This document shows positions 44,527 through 52,903 of a stretch of DNA of 64,000 nucleotides, one piece after another. The position numbers and the translations under genes are program-made. Under the pieces are notes generated by a model, which saw only the letters and a list, made by a program, of their open reading frames with translations, had not been told where the DNA came from and did not search any database. The stretch is from contig NZ_SZVO01000012.1 in assembly GCF_005280585.1 (NCBI RefSeq), positions 217,943 to 281,942 on the forward strand. The letters are read 5' to 3'. The stretch's first letter is position 1. The number at the start of each line of letters is the position of its first letter. This stretch comes from Dyadobacter frigoris. GTDB lineage: Bacteria; Bacteroidota; Bacteroidia; Cytophagales; Spirosomataceae.

Positions 44527-47454
44527 ATGTACATTGAAATAATTCACGACGACAGAGTTGAAGCGCCAGTTTTATTCCAGGGGCCAAAGGGAGAAACCGG
44601 TGTAAAAGGTGATAAAGGCGAACCGGGCAACAGTGGCCCTGCCGGTTCAACAGGTGCCAAAGGTGACAAAGGTGACCAGGGAAACCAAGGAATTCAGGGT
44701 ATACCTGGTGTTAAAGGCGACACTGGAAACACTGGCCCGAAAGGTGATAAAGGCGATCAGGGAATACAGGGAATTCAGGGCATTCAGGGTTCCAAAGGTG
44801 AGATTGGCAACACCGGAACTAAGGGCGATAAAGGCGAAACGGGCGATCAGGGAACCCAGGGAATTCAGGGTGTAAAAGGCGACACTGGCAACACCGGCTC
44901 CAAAGGTGACAAAGGTGATCAAGGTATTCAGGGCATTCAGGGTATACCAGGCGAAAAAGGCGAAATTGGCAATATTGGTACCCAAGGTGAAAAAGGAGAT
45001 CCGGGCATTCAAGGAATTCAGGGCATCCAGGGTGCAAAAGGTGATACTGGCAACACTGGTGCCAAGGGAGACAAAGGCGATCAGGGTATTCAGGGCATCC
45101 AGGGTATTTCTGGTGTTAAGGGTGAAACCGGCGACACTGGCCCGCGCGGTGAAAAAGGTGACCAAGGTATACAAGGAATTCAGGGTATAATCGGCACAAA
45201 AGGTGATATAGGAAACACTGGGCCACAAGGTGCCAAAGGTGACCAGGGTATCCAAGGAATACAGGGTGTAGCCGGATCACAAGGCCCGATTGGTTCTTCC
45301 GGAGCAAAGGGTGATAAAGGTGATCAGGGAGCGCCAGGAATCGTTACACAGGATCTGCAAACCTTGGCTCAAAATGTCTATGATGATAAGCGTACAGTTG
45401 GGGAAAATCTTCAAACCGTTAATTCACAAACGGCAATAGTTATCACTAAAAGTGGCGAAGCAGGAGTTTCCGCAGGAGTATCACTAGAAGCGTCAATTGA
45501 TGCCGGTGCTAAGGCTGCCGATGCTGAAGTAAGCAAAGTAGCCGCAGGTATCAGTGAGGGAAACGCCAAGGCTAGCGAAAATAATTCACTTGCCTATAAA
45601 GTGTCAGCGGCTTTATCTGCCGATGCTGCATTAATACAATCTGGTGTTTATACAACCGAGGCTTTGGGTAGAGCTGCTGTTGCAGATGGACAAGCATTTA
45701 AGGTTCAGGGAACTGGCGAAATTGCAGCCTTTGAATTTAGACGAATAGACGTAAACACTTCTGTTTTGATAGCAACATATGCTAGCGCGTCTGCCCTTAA
45801 AGATATTTTCACTCAATCGGCCACAGGAACATTTACGCTTGCCGATTCAAATGGAGACGTATTTTGTGAAATCAGTCCAAGTGGAATTAATTGGGTTGGC
45901 CGATCAGCTGAATTACTGGACGCTGTTGATTTCAAAGAAAAAACAAAAAATATCTTAACATCCAACACAGACAAAATGTCTTTCTGCGATCCGTTAGGAA
46001 ACGTATTTTTTGAAGTTTCCCCCAACGGAATTAATTGGGTCGGGCGAGCAGCGGAATTGGCCTTAATGGCATCAGCGCAAGTGGCTATTGATAAAACCAC
46101 TCAATTAATTCTAAATAGCAATGATAGGTTAGTTGCTTCTGACATGGATGGGAACGTATTTTTTGAAACAACCCCAAATGGAATTAATTGGGTGGGACGT
46201 AAAGCAGAACTGGATACCATTACTTCCATAAAGGATAGTTTAAAAAAGAACAACTCCGGCAAGTTTACCACAGTAGAGCTATATGCAGATTATGTTCACG
46301 TTATTGTATATGGACAAAGTTTATCTGTAATGGGAAGCTTTGCTGTTCCGACAACCCTTTATAACGCCAGAACGCACAAAGGCGGGATTTTAACGAATTA
46401 TAATCCAGATACAGCAGGGGCGGCAGATACTTTTTATGGAACTGGGTTCATTCCTATGCCTACAAGTGGCGATGAGTCAGGAAAGGCAATTTCAAAAATT
46501 TTAACGGAGTTAATTCGTGACGAAAACTTAATTGCTGTCTCTGATCAAGGTTTTTTTCCTATTGTAAGTGCGCCTGGAACAGGAGGTGCCAGCTATGCAC
46601 TTCTGACGGATCAGACTCAAATTTATTACAAGCGCCTGATTGAATCTATCAAGAGATCAAAAGAAATGGCAATGGCCGAAGGGAAGACTTACAATGTTCC
46701 TGCATTTTGTTACATACAAGGTGAAAACGGTGATGACGCGAATAATACAATTGAAGTGTTTTACAATAAGCTTGATACGCTTTTCACTTCTTTAAATACT
46801 ACAATAAAGGCAATCACTGGGCAAACCAATGACGTTCAGTTCTTTGTTTATCAAATGGCTTCTTACCCCGTTAGACCAGGGGCGACCACTGGCCCGCCAC
46901 TAGCACAATTAAAATTAGCCAAAGAAAAGAGTTACGTGCATTTCGGGACTGCCATGTATCAATATGAGTACGCAGACACAGTGCATTTAACTTCTAATGG
47001 ATTTCGGGTAATGTATGCAGCCATTGGCGTTGTCATAAAAAGGGCGATTGTTGATAAAATTAAAATGCAGCCTATCGGTATTGCTTCATACATGATTCAA
47101 AAAAATGAAGCGAGTACAGTGTGGATTATAATTTGCAAAATGAATGTGCCGGTAAAACCTCTAATTTGGGATGAATCAGTAAATGTTCTATATACAACTT
47201 TGCCCACGCATAAAGGCTTCGTTTTGAAAAACGGCTCGGCAGATATTATTACGAACGTAACTTTAAGTCATGGCGACACTGTTAATATCTTCTGTTCTCA
47301 AAATCCCGTCGGTCTAACACTAAGTTATGCAATTGGAGGCCGATCAAGTGGTGGAAACTTGCGTGATTCCCAAGGTGATAACGTAAAGATAGATTGTGAA
47401 GGCGTAATAAAAAGAGTAGACAATTGGTGCCCAATTTTTGAAACAATCATTTAA
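44527..47454 (+). CDS. Collagen-like tail fibre with C-terminal SGNH/sialate O-acetylesterase-like domain
   Basis: 975 residues. An 18-residue start is followed by about 84 uninterrupted Gly-X-Y triplets (19-272), giving a stiff trimeric stalk. A helical, Ala-rich neck (about 280-370) comes next. Then three repeats of the motif NVFFExxPNGINWVGRxAEL (about 439-463, 486-511 and 537-561) probably form a beta prism. The last ~380 residues begin VHVIVYGQSLSVMG: GQS (596-598) is the nucleophile block, YIQGEN (729-734) the third block and DTVH (817-820) the Asp-His block of SGNH/SASA esterases. The fibre likely deacetylates host capsule or O-antigen during adsorption (inference). Confidence 0.85.
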   Translation: MYIEIIHDDRVEAPVLFQGPKGETGVKGDKGEPGNSGPAGSTGAKGDKGDQGNQGIQGIPGVKGDTGNTGPKGDKGDQGIQGIQGIQGSKGEIGNTGTKGDKGETGDQGTQGIQGVKGDTGNTGSKGDKGDQGIQGIQGIPGEKGEIGNIGTQGEKGDPGIQGIQGIQGAKGDTGNTGAKGDKGDQGIQGIQGISGVKGETGDTGPRGEKGDQGIQGIQGIIGTKGDIGNTGPQGAKGDQGIQGIQGVAGSQGPIGSSGAKGDKGDQGAPGIVTQDLQTLAQNVYDDKRTVGENLQTVNSQTAIVITKSGEAGVSAGVSLEASIDAGAKAADAEVSKVAAGISEGNAKASENNSLAYKVSAALSADAALIQSGVYTTEALGRAAVADGQAFKVQGTGEIAAFEFRRIDVNTSVLIATYASASALKDIFTQSATGTFTLADSNGDVFCEISPSGINWVGRSAELLDAVDFKEKTKNILTSNTDKMSFCDPLGNVFFEVSPNGINWVGRAAELALMASAQVAIDKTTQLILNSNDRLVASDMDGNVFFETTPNGINWVGRKAELDTITSIKDSLKKNNSGKFTTVELYADYVHVIVYGQSLSVMGSFAVPTTLYNARTHKGGILTNYNPDTAGAADTFYGTGFIPMPTSGDESGKAISKILTELIRDENLIAVSDQGFFPIVSAPGTGGASYALLTDQTQIYYKRLIESIKRSKEMAMAEGKTYNVPAFCYIQGENGDDANNTIEVFYNKLDTLFTSLNTTIKAITGQTNDVQFFVYQMASYPVRPGATTGPPLAQLKLAKEKSYVHFGTAMYQYEYADTVHLTSNGFRVMYAAIGVVIKRAIVDKIKMQPIGIASYMIQKNEASTVWIIICKMNVPVKPLIWDESVNVLYTTLPTHKGFVLKNGSADIITNVTLSHGDTVNIFCSQNPVGLTLSYAIGGRSSGGNLRDSQGDNVKIDCEGVIKRVDNWCPIFETII

Positions 47455-47478
47455 TTTCAATTACTAAATAATATAATT

Positions 47479-48282
47479 ATGATTTTCATAATCAAAGACG
47501 CAGATGCAAGTGTCAATAACATCGGAAGTAAGGTTGAAGTCCCAATAGTTTGGGATGCCGCCGCCGCTGCTTATATCGCACAGATTCCAACCACACTCGC
47601 ATCTCTTCCTTATGCGAAAAAAAGAGCTTTAAATGATTTTTTTAAGGGAGTAAAAAGTGCTGGATTTTATTCTAAGATAACACATCTTTTCTTACCGTGT
47701 TTTGGTCGAGTTGAAGGGGGTGTTAATTTGGTAGCTCCTGCATACAATATTAATTTTCCTACAACGGATGCTGTCTACGATGCAAAAGGTGTGTTCTTTA
47801 ACCTTGGATGGCAAGTTCCCTTTTTAAAAAACATTAAAGAAAACCACGTTGCTGCGTACACTTCAACAATACCATCCTCTAATGTCGTTGGACGCTATTC
47901 CGTTGCTCAAAGCGCAACCAACCACATATTAGGACGCTATGTTATTAATCCTGATGCTGCTGGATTCAGAGTGAATTCAAGTGCAGACAATGCCACAGTA
48001 GCGGGTCTTGGAATGTCAATCGGACCTCTGATCGGTTCTGTTAGTAGTAGCCTAGGGAAGCTAAATGCATCTGTTAACGGTGTGCTTGCGAGTAAAACAA
48101 TAACAACAGTTGGAGGAGCTAATGACTTTCAGTTGATTATCGGAGGTAACGCGCTAACAGGTACGGCAGGATTAGCGATGTGCTCTCATAGTCTATTTTC
48201 ATTTGGTGATTATTTGACAGAAGTCGAACTTGCATCTTTTGCAAGTCTGCAATCAAATTTAATGGCGGCTTTGCTAGTCTAG
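47479..48282 (+). CDS. Fibre-associated protein, putative concanavalin-type fold
   Basis: The last gene of the rightward late operon, 267 residues, begins MIFIIKDADASVNNIGSKVE. It contains YDAKGVFFNLGWQVPFLKNI, SSSLGKLNASVNGVLASKTI and a C-terminal LTEVELASFASLQSNLMAAL, resembling laminin-G/concanavalin-like jelly-roll pieces found in phage adhesins. The place right after the main fibre fits a receptor-binding or fibre-capping role. No firm family. Confidence 0.68.
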   Translation: MIFIIKDADASVNNIGSKVEVPIVWDAAAAAYIAQIPTTLASLPYAKKRALNDFFKGVKSAGFYSKITHLFLPCFGRVEGGVNLVAPAYNINFPTTDAVYDAKGVFFNLGWQVPFLKNIKENHVAAYTSTIPSSNVVGRYSVAQSATNHILGRYVINPDAAGFRVNSSADNATVAGLGMSIGPLIGSVSSSLGKLNASVNGVLASKTITTVGGANDFQLIIGGNALTGTAGLAMCSHSLFSFGDYLTEVELASFASLQSNLMAALLV

Positions 48283-48300
48283 TAAATTTGTTATTTCATT

Positions 48301-48342
48301 TTAGAGAAAAGCCCTGGCACAATCGCCAGGGCTTTTCTCTAA
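48301..48342. terminator. Bidirectional terminator between late and early operons
   Basis: A perfect 18-bp stem (48301-48318 with 48325-48342) around the loop ACAATC lies between the convergent fibre operon and the early operon. T-runs lie in the arms on both strands. The core 30 bases recur at 48655-48684. Confidence 0.9.
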
Positions 48343-48347
48343 TAATT

Positions 48348-48617
48348 TCATCCAATCCCATTCCCACTATAAGACAAAACTTCTGCACGATCACTTCCGG
48401 CCCTAAAAACAAAGGCATGTGTTTTATGCTCTCGATCCCCAAGCTTTTCAATAAACTCAAATCCAGGTGCATCTAATGTCCTTTGGTATTCCTTGTCCTC
48501 AATCTTTTTTGCAAGAAACGGCCCTATCTGGTGACGGTCATAAGTTCTGGCAATGTAATCAGCGGATTGATTTGATAATCCATACACTACGGTAATAAGG
48601 TCTGTAAATAGCGGCAT
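48348..48617 (-). CDS. Small protein at the end of the early operon, unknown
   Basis: An 89-residue protein (MPLFTDLITVVYGLSNQSAD) is flanked on both sides by copies of the same terminator hairpin, so it is transcriptionally insulated from the early operon. It has mixed alpha/beta texture with C-terminal HAFVFRAGSDRAEVLSYSG. No family recognised. This unit, gene plus flanking hairpins, may be an independently acquired cassette. Confidence 0.6.
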   Translation of the reverse strand: MPLFTDLITVVYGLSNQSADYIARTYDRHQIGPFLAKKIEDKEYQRTLDAPGFEFIEKLGDREHKTHAFVFRAGSDRAEVLSYSGNGIG

Positions 48618-48654
48618 AATCGAATAGTATTAAATATTCGCTAAATATAACAAA

Positions 48655-48684
48655 AAAAGCCCTGGCACAATCGCCAGGGCTTTT
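48655..48684. terminator. Second copy of the terminator hairpin
   Basis: A 12-bp perfect stem (48655-48666 with 48673-48684) around ACAATC. These 30 bases are identical to 48307-48336. It ends the early operon on the minus strand (T-run supplied by 48652-48658 read in that direction). Confidence 0.88.
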
Positions 48685-48706
48685 AAACAATCCTCTCCTC
48701 TTAACC

Positions 48707-48910
48707 TTAAAAATCATTATACGGCTTCTTTTTATACACGATAGCTTCAAGCGTGTAAGCATCCAAAGCGAACATTGATATCATTTCCTTTATAATAAAA
48801 TCATTGCGGTAGCCGCCTTCAAACCTCTTTTTATAGTAGGTTCTGATCTTTTCATTACGTTCACTCAATCTCGCTCGTCTTTCAGTCCTCTTAATCTCCT
48901 TAACCGGCAT
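48707..48910 (-). CDS. Small basic early protein
   Basis: A 67-residue, strongly basic protein (MPVKEIKRTERRARLSERNE) has a C-terminal helix pattern (RNDFIIKEMISMFALDAYTL) that could be a winged/HTH-like turn. It is the last gene before the second terminator. In Mu this position carries regulators such as Mor; whether this protein activates the late promoters is unproven. Confidence 0.55.
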   Translation of the reverse strand: MPVKEIKRTERRARLSERNEKIRTYYKKRFEGGYRNDFIIKEMISMFALDAYTLEAIVYKKKPYNDF

Positions 48911-48961
48911 ACGCTGATATTTGCAGGGTTATTCTTTGTTGTAAAATTCAATCATATAATC

Positions 48962-49474
48962 CTAAAATGCAAAGGGTTCAGGATCAGTAATTTTAATATC
49001 TTCTTTTTGGTTGATGTAATAATGGAACGCTTGACGGTATTCTAATAGTTGCAGCAGCCTTTCATTTAATATTTTTAGTACAAAACCTGCATCATGGTTA
49101 TCAACGTCCTCAGTTGACAGCCACTTTGTTGCTTTGCCAAAAATGCCCTCACAGGTTGTTTTGTCAAATATACGCAAATCCACAAAGTCAAGATGCCCGT
49201 TAATTTCCAATTGAAAACCGTAAGCTTTGTTCTTTTCGGTCACCGTATCATAATAAAAATCTATGGCGAATTTACAGACCTCGGTATGAAAGAAATTAGT
49301 GATTTTACTCACCTGGCTATACATGATCTGCTTTTGTTTTGTGCTGCCGTAGTAGAATGAATCTCTTTTTTTAAGCAGTCCTGTAAGCAGTTCGAGAATA
49401 GGGTTAAAACGTCTCATTACCTTTTTTGGTACAGCGTTTATCATTTCTTGTGTAACTTCAAAATTAGGTTCCAT
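48962..49474 (-). CDS. Early phage protein, unknown
   Basis: A 170-residue protein (MEPNFEVTQEMINAVPKKVM) is mostly helical with aromatic-rich FHTEVCKFAIDFYYDT. It is 2 bp downstream of the replication-like gene. No family recognised. Confidence 0.62.
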   Translation of the reverse strand: MEPNFEVTQEMINAVPKKVMRRFNPILELLTGLLKKRDSFYYGSTKQKQIMYSQVSKITNFFHTEVCKFAIDFYYDTVTEKNKAYGFQLEINGHLDFVDLRIFDKTTCEGIFGKATKWLSTEDVDNHDAGFVLKILNERLLQLLEYRQAFHYYINQKEDIKITDPEPFAF

Positions 49475-49476
49475 AG

Positions 49477-49929
49477 TTATCCTTTTTTAATAATAAACTC
49501 ATTCTCATACCTTCTTTGATTCAAATATGTAGTGGCGTGAACCATCGGCGTTGTATTTGTTAAAAGCCAATATTTGTACCGTGGTAAGGCTGCCATCGCT
49601 GCCATCTTATCGGCATCACTCGTTGCGTTCCAAATCTTCTCAGCCTTCTTTCTGTCGCCAACCTTGTAATCGTAAGCGTCCCAAAAAACTGCAAAAGTCA
49701 AATCTTCCGGAACCTCTTTGACTTCCCGGATCAGGGCATTTTCACGCCAGGTAAAAAGAACCTCCCTGGTATACGGTGGATGTGCCCAGATCCACCGCCA
49801 AATCATACCCGGCCAGTCACCCACAACATTCCAGGATTTTAAAAAATGAAACCCTGTATTGCTATATTCGAGCGTCATAGACAGCTCTTTTCCTTCATCG
49901 TCGAAACTTGTTACTATAAATTTGCTCAT
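49477..49929 (-). CDS. Replication-protein-like early protein
   Basis: This 150-residue protein has C-terminal FAVFWDAYDYKVGDRKKAEK followed by IWNATSDADKMAAMAALPRY and TTYLNQRRYENEF. It resembles the helical C-terminal domain found in phage replication-initiation (O/DnaD-associated) proteins, where Y-x3-K-x3-A-x2-W and TYLNQxRWE occur. The N-terminal ~60 residues are Trp-rich and unassigned. A transposition or replication accessory role is inferred. Confidence 0.6.
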   Translation of the reverse strand: MSKFIVTSFDDEGKELSMTLEYSNTGFHFLKSWNVVGDWPGMIWRWIWAHPPYTREVLFTWRENALIREVKEVPEDLTFAVFWDAYDYKVGDRKKAEKIWNATSDADKMAAMAALPRYKYWLLTNTTPMVHATTYLNQRRYENEFIIKKG

Positions 49930-50303
49930 ACTAAATAATGTTTATGAATTTCGCCTCTCATGGTTCTGATCATGTTCATTGTGTGATCAGGAATCGCGGG
50001 TAAATGACTTTCATTTTCTGGCTTGGCATCATTGAACAGCATAAATAATGCAAGTGCCTCATGACGCTTTAAAAACACTTTTACCGACTTTCCGGGTTTG
50101 TGGCCAAATGCCTGGATCTCCTTTGTTTTTGAATCCAGGCGATTATACAAATCATGCACACAGCTGAATAATAGATAATCCATTTTGCCGTGCATCAATT
50201 GAATTTTAAGCGCATGAACATCGCTGCCAGTCAATATCAGCCCCAGGATTTCAGCCAGTATTTTTGTTTCCTGGGGCGTAAGGTTTATTACTAATTTGTT
50301 CAT
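49926..50303 (-). CDS. Early phage protein, unknown
   Basis: A 125-residue, helix-rich protein (MNKLVINLTPQETKILAEIL) is coupled by 4-bp overlaps on both sides. PQETKILAEILGLIL and KRHEALALFMLFNDA suggest a helical bundle. No family recognised. Confidence 0.6.
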   Translation of the reverse strand: MNKLVINLTPQETKILAEILGLILTGSDVHALKIQLMHGKMDYLLFSCVHDLYNRLDSKTKEIQAFGHKPGKSVKVFLKRHEALALFMLFNDAKPENESHLPAIPDHTMNMIRTMRGEIHKHYLV

Positions 50304-50665
50304 CCGGGCAGTTTGATTTGATAGAGCGGTGTCATTAGTCCGTCAATATCTTGGACAACAGGCTCTGTAAATACAATTGCCTTTTGAGGTTGCAGATTAA
50401 AGAAACGTTTGCAAGCCGGACGACATGAAAAAGTAAAATTCATGGACTTTAAATTTACTGTTATCTTAAATCCTGTTTCCTCCGATGATTGCATAATAAA
50501 GAGTTCACCTTTATTAAAAACAAACTCCACATATTCAGGACTTCCCATTAATTCATAAAGCCCTTTTGTCAATCTGAATCCTCCTGATTTGCTGACACTG
50601 ACCAATATTGGACTTGGCCTTTCAATAGGCAGTGGTTTTACTGTAATCTTATTTATACGTTCCAT
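50300..50665 (-). CDS. Early phage protein, unknown
   Basis: This 121-residue beta-rich protein (MERINKITVKPLPIERPSPI) has a GGFRLTKGLYELMGSPEYVE segment resembling an AbrB-like swapped-hairpin or small DNA-binding fold, a weak impression only. It is adjacent to gemA without a gap. Confidence 0.58.
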   Translation of the reverse strand: MERINKITVKPLPIERPSPILVSVSKSGGFRLTKGLYELMGSPEYVEFVFNKGELFIMQSSEETGFKITVNLKSMNFTFSCRPACKRFFNLQPQKAIVFTEPVVQDIDGLMTPLYQIKLPG

Positions 50666-51085
50666 TTAAACAGTTTTTAAAGCCTCATTAACCATCTTTT
50701 TAGTGCGATAATCCCGCCATCTTTCCAGTGCCGTAATGCACACAACTAGCTCTTTATAGTCGAGCTGAAACAGGTTAGGTTTCTTACAGGTCTTCAAAAT
50801 GAAGGTATTTAAAGCCGTATAATCTACTTTACCATCCTTCATTTTCAAAGCTCCGATATCGTTGGCGATGGCGCGTGCCTTGGCTTGCATTTTAGCCACA
50901 CGGGCGTCGAAACTTCCGGAAAGCATATCAATGGCCCTTGCCATTTCGTGAGCTGTCAGGTCTTTGGATGAAGTGCAGCGTCCGGCACTTACTTCCCTGA
51001 CTAATTCTTTCTTTTCGTCCCGATCAAGTTTTAATTTGCCAATCAGGCCGTGAAATCTTTCGTTTTGCGATTTAAGTCTTTGCAT
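50666..51085 (-). CDS. GemA-like protein (DUF1018, Mu gp16)
   Basis: This 139-residue protein (MQRLKSQNERFHGLIGKLKL) contains the DUF1018 segments RCTSSKDLTAHEMARAIDML and NLFQLDYKELVVCITALERW. In Mu, GemA modulates host gene expression and DNA supercoiling in the early phase. Placement in the semi-essential early region agrees. Confidence 0.8.
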   Translation of the reverse strand: MQRLKSQNERFHGLIGKLKLDRDEKKELVREVSAGRCTSSKDLTAHEMARAIDMLSGSFDARVAKMQAKARAIANDIGALKMKDGKVDYTALNTFILKTCKKPNLFQLDYKELVVCITALERWRDYRTKKMVNEALKTV

Positions 51086-51086
51086 T

Positions 51087-51206
51087 TTAAGCGTAGAAAA
51101 CCTTTTTACAATTCTGACAAATTCCCATTCTCATATCAAACTGATGGCCGCAGTTGTCGCAGATCCACCATACCTCGTGATTAAAAACAAACGTTCTGTA
51201 TCTCAT
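51087..51206 (-). CDS. 39-residue zinc-ribbon protein
   Basis: A very small gene between gemA and the membrane miniprotein reads MRYRTFVFNHEVWWICDNCG and on to GICQNCKKVFYA. Two CxxC pairs (C16/C19 and C30/C33) form a classical zinc ribbon. ATGA overlap with the upstream gene and TAAATG-type contact with gemA show coupled translation. Its function is unknown; a nucleic-acid or protein-binding adaptor is possible. Confidence 0.72.
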   Translation of the reverse strand: MRYRTFVFNHEVWWICDNCGHQFDMRMGICQNCKKVFYA

Positions 51207-51322
51207 TTTGAAGAACCTGAAAACAGCCAGATGGCCGGGTAAATGATGATAAGAATCAGGGCGGCCAATATTGCCGATATGCCAAACAGGCCGCCCAGGA
51301 TAATTTTAATAGCGCGGATCAT
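51203..51322 (-). CDS. 39-residue membrane miniprotein
   Basis: ATGA overlaps join this gene to the 150-residue gene upstream and the zinc-ribbon gene downstream. The product (MIRAIKIILGGLFGISAILA ... YPAIWLFSGSSK) is a single, very hydrophobic helix with a basic N-terminus. It could be an early-expressed inner-membrane effector such as a superinfection-exclusion or host-takeover peptide; no direct evidence. Confidence 0.7.
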   Translation of the reverse strand: MIRAIKIILGGLFGISAILAALILIIIYPAIWLFSGSSK

Positions 51323-51771
51323 TTTAGAGCCTTAACGTCTAGTCTGATATCCTGCTCCTGGCTAATATTATACTTAGCAAGAACTTGTCTTAAATCCGCG
51401 TCCGTATCTGCATTCTGGCAGATCATTTTGATGTTCAGATCAACATTCAAATACTGATCAGTCATGTCATTAGCGACAATTTCCCGATCCTTTGGCGTCA
51501 GGCTTTTGCCGTTTTTAGCCCAGACAAGTTTTGGCGTTCCCATTACTTCTTTGACAATTCCGGTAGTTAGAACCAGTTCTCCATCAACAAAAGGAGGCTT
51601 TTCAAATGCGATACGTGCATCAATACGCTCTTTCAAATCCTTCATTTTGACAGCCATTGCACCGGCAGCTTCTTTCAGTGCCAGATACTGGGCAACTTCA
51701 ACATCCAGTTGATCAATAACCACTTTTACTTCTAATCCTTTGTCTTTAATTGTTGTGCTTTTCTTAGCCAT
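51319..51771 (-). CDS. Early phage protein (position of Mu Gam/host-takeover region)
   Basis: This 150-residue protein (MAKKSTTIKDKGLEVKVVID) has a helical middle (AQYLALKEAAGAMAVKMKDL) and a C-terminal NVDLNIKMICQNADTDADLR. In Mu-like phages the DNA-end-binding Gam sits here, but the sequence does not clearly match Gam, so I leave it unassigned. Confidence 0.62.
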   Translation of the reverse strand: MAKKSTTIKDKGLEVKVVIDQLDVEVAQYLALKEAAGAMAVKMKDLKERIDARIAFEKPPFVDGELVLTTGIVKEVMGTPKLVWAKNGKSLTPKDREIVANDMTDQYLNVDLNIKMICQNADTDADLRQVLAKYNISQEQDIRLDVKALK

Positions 51772-51808
51772 TTTAAAAGCGTTACGCCGCCGCGTTTGGT
51801 TTAAATTG

Positions 51809-52069
51809 TTATTTTAAATCACAGAATGTTGGTACTATTTTATTGGTAAACTGGTCAAGTTCTGCCTGATTGGTTAGCTTCCATTGTAAGGCTCCAATCC
51901 TGCCATAGAAGACGCTTAAACTATTTTCGATGTAAGCAACCGGCTCCGTATCAGTTCCAAGAAAACGGCTAGTAAACATTTCCTTAAATCCCCCGTTATT
52001 ATCCCATTGCTTGACCACTTCCTGTTCAAAACCGGCCTCGATAAATTGTGAATGTTGAAGCATTTCCAT
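51809..52069 (-). CDS. Early phage protein, unknown
   Basis: An 86-residue protein (MEMLQHSQFIEAGFEQEVVK) with acidic C-terminal half lies 3 bp after the 119-residue gene. No family recognised. Confidence 0.55.
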   Translation of the reverse strand: MEMLQHSQFIEAGFEQEVVKQWDNNGGFKEMFTSRFLGTDTEPVAYIENSLSVFYGRIGALQWKLTNQAELDQFTNKIVPTFCDLK

Positions 52070-52072
52070 CGG

Positions 52073-52432
52073 TTAAAGGTGCTCTTCAAGCCAGTTCGTG
52101 ACCATTTCCAGAATTTCACGACCAACCGCCCGGCCTTCTGCCGTAAACCAGTCCACAAACAAAAACAGCTCGTGATCTTCCGGAACATCGCTAAATCCAT
52201 GCAGGCTGATTTCTTTAATGGCAGGAATCAATTCGTTAGGGACAATCTGATACTGATAATCGCGTAGATACACGCCTGTAAATCCTTCCAGGATCTTTTC
52301 AAAGTCGTTACGCATCACGGTCAAAAACATTTCCTGATTAGTCAGGTTTGCGGCTTCTACCATTGCAATTGCTTCTGCCTGACGATCAGTTGCAGTAATT
52401 TCTGTTAATTCTAAAATTCCTAAGCGTTCCAT
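52073..52432 (-). CDS. Early phage protein, unknown
   Basis: This 119-residue acidic protein (MERLGILELTEITATDRQAE) is rich in helices (NQEMFLTVMRNDFEKILEGF), with C-terminal EILEMVTNWLEEHL. Acidic small proteins in this region of phages often mimic DNA or inhibit host enzymes, but nothing specific is visible. Confidence 0.58.
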   Translation of the reverse strand: MERLGILELTEITATDRQAEAIAMVEAANLTNQEMFLTVMRNDFEKILEGFTGVYLRDYQYQIVPNELIPAIKEISLHGFSDVPEDHELFLFVDWFTAEGRAVGREILEMVTNWLEEHL

Positions 52433-52434
52433 AA

Positions 52435-52647
52435 TTAGCCTTGTTTAGATGGTAAAAAACCTGGTATTGCTCTTTCAATAAAATCGTAGAAAACATCCTG
52501 TGGCAGGTTGGTATTACAGCTTATTCCTGGCTTATTTCCCTGGTAATTAATTGTGAACACCACGTAATCTTCTGAATCTGTTACACTTTGGATCGCAGCC
52601 TCTTTTCCTTCATTGGAAAGGGTTGCTTCCGGTAGTCCGTTGGCCAT
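52435..52647 (-). CDS. Small early protein, paralog-like of its neighbour
   Basis: ATG 52647 (MANGLPEATLSNEG) is favoured, 1 bp after the previous stop; an ATG at 52683 would overlap that gene. The 70-residue product contains VVFTINYQGNKPGISCNTNL. The pattern 'IxxTINxxxN...D.P..V..' recurs in the next upstream gene, so the two may be distant duplicates. Confidence 0.55.
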   Translation of the reverse strand: MANGLPEATLSNEGKEAAIQSVTDSEDYVVFTINYQGNKPGISCNTNLPQDVFYDFIERAIPGFLPSKQG

Positions 52648-52648
52648 T

Positions 52649-52861
52649 TTAGTTATCGTTGCGGACAGCATCTCTACACTCAACTACCTTTGTCATTACT
52701 TCCTTTTGTACTTCCAAAGGCAAATCTGAAAAGGTGTCAACGTTGCCACCTGCAACATTGCGCTCTGAATTGATTGTGATCAAAATGTAATTTCCACTTG
52801 TAATAAGGGCCTGGGCAGCTTTAATACGCCCGCTGGACACTTTGTTAAATGATTGATTCAT
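52649..52861 (-). CDS. Small early protein, unknown
   Basis: This 70-residue protein (MNQSFNKVSSGRIKAAQALI) has YILITINSERNVAGGNVDTF and DLPLEVQKEVMTKVVE. Compare the downstream protein, VVFTINYQGNKPGISCNT... NLPQDVFYDFIERAI: same strand-turn-helix order. Probably paralogous. Function unknown. Confidence 0.55.
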   Translation of the reverse strand: MNQSFNKVSSGRIKAAQALITSGNYILITINSERNVAGGNVDTFSDLPLEVQKEVMTKVVECRDAVRNDN

Positions 52862-52903
52862 GAAAAGTTTATTTAAAGTGTTTAAGTGATTGTTTAAAAG
52901 TGT

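Noticed and set aside
44647..45255. A 202-codon open frame antisense to the collagen-like fibre
   Set aside because: The Gly-X-Y codon pattern (GGN NNN NNN) on the plus strand rarely produces stops on the complementary strand; the translation is a periodic low-complexity artefact.
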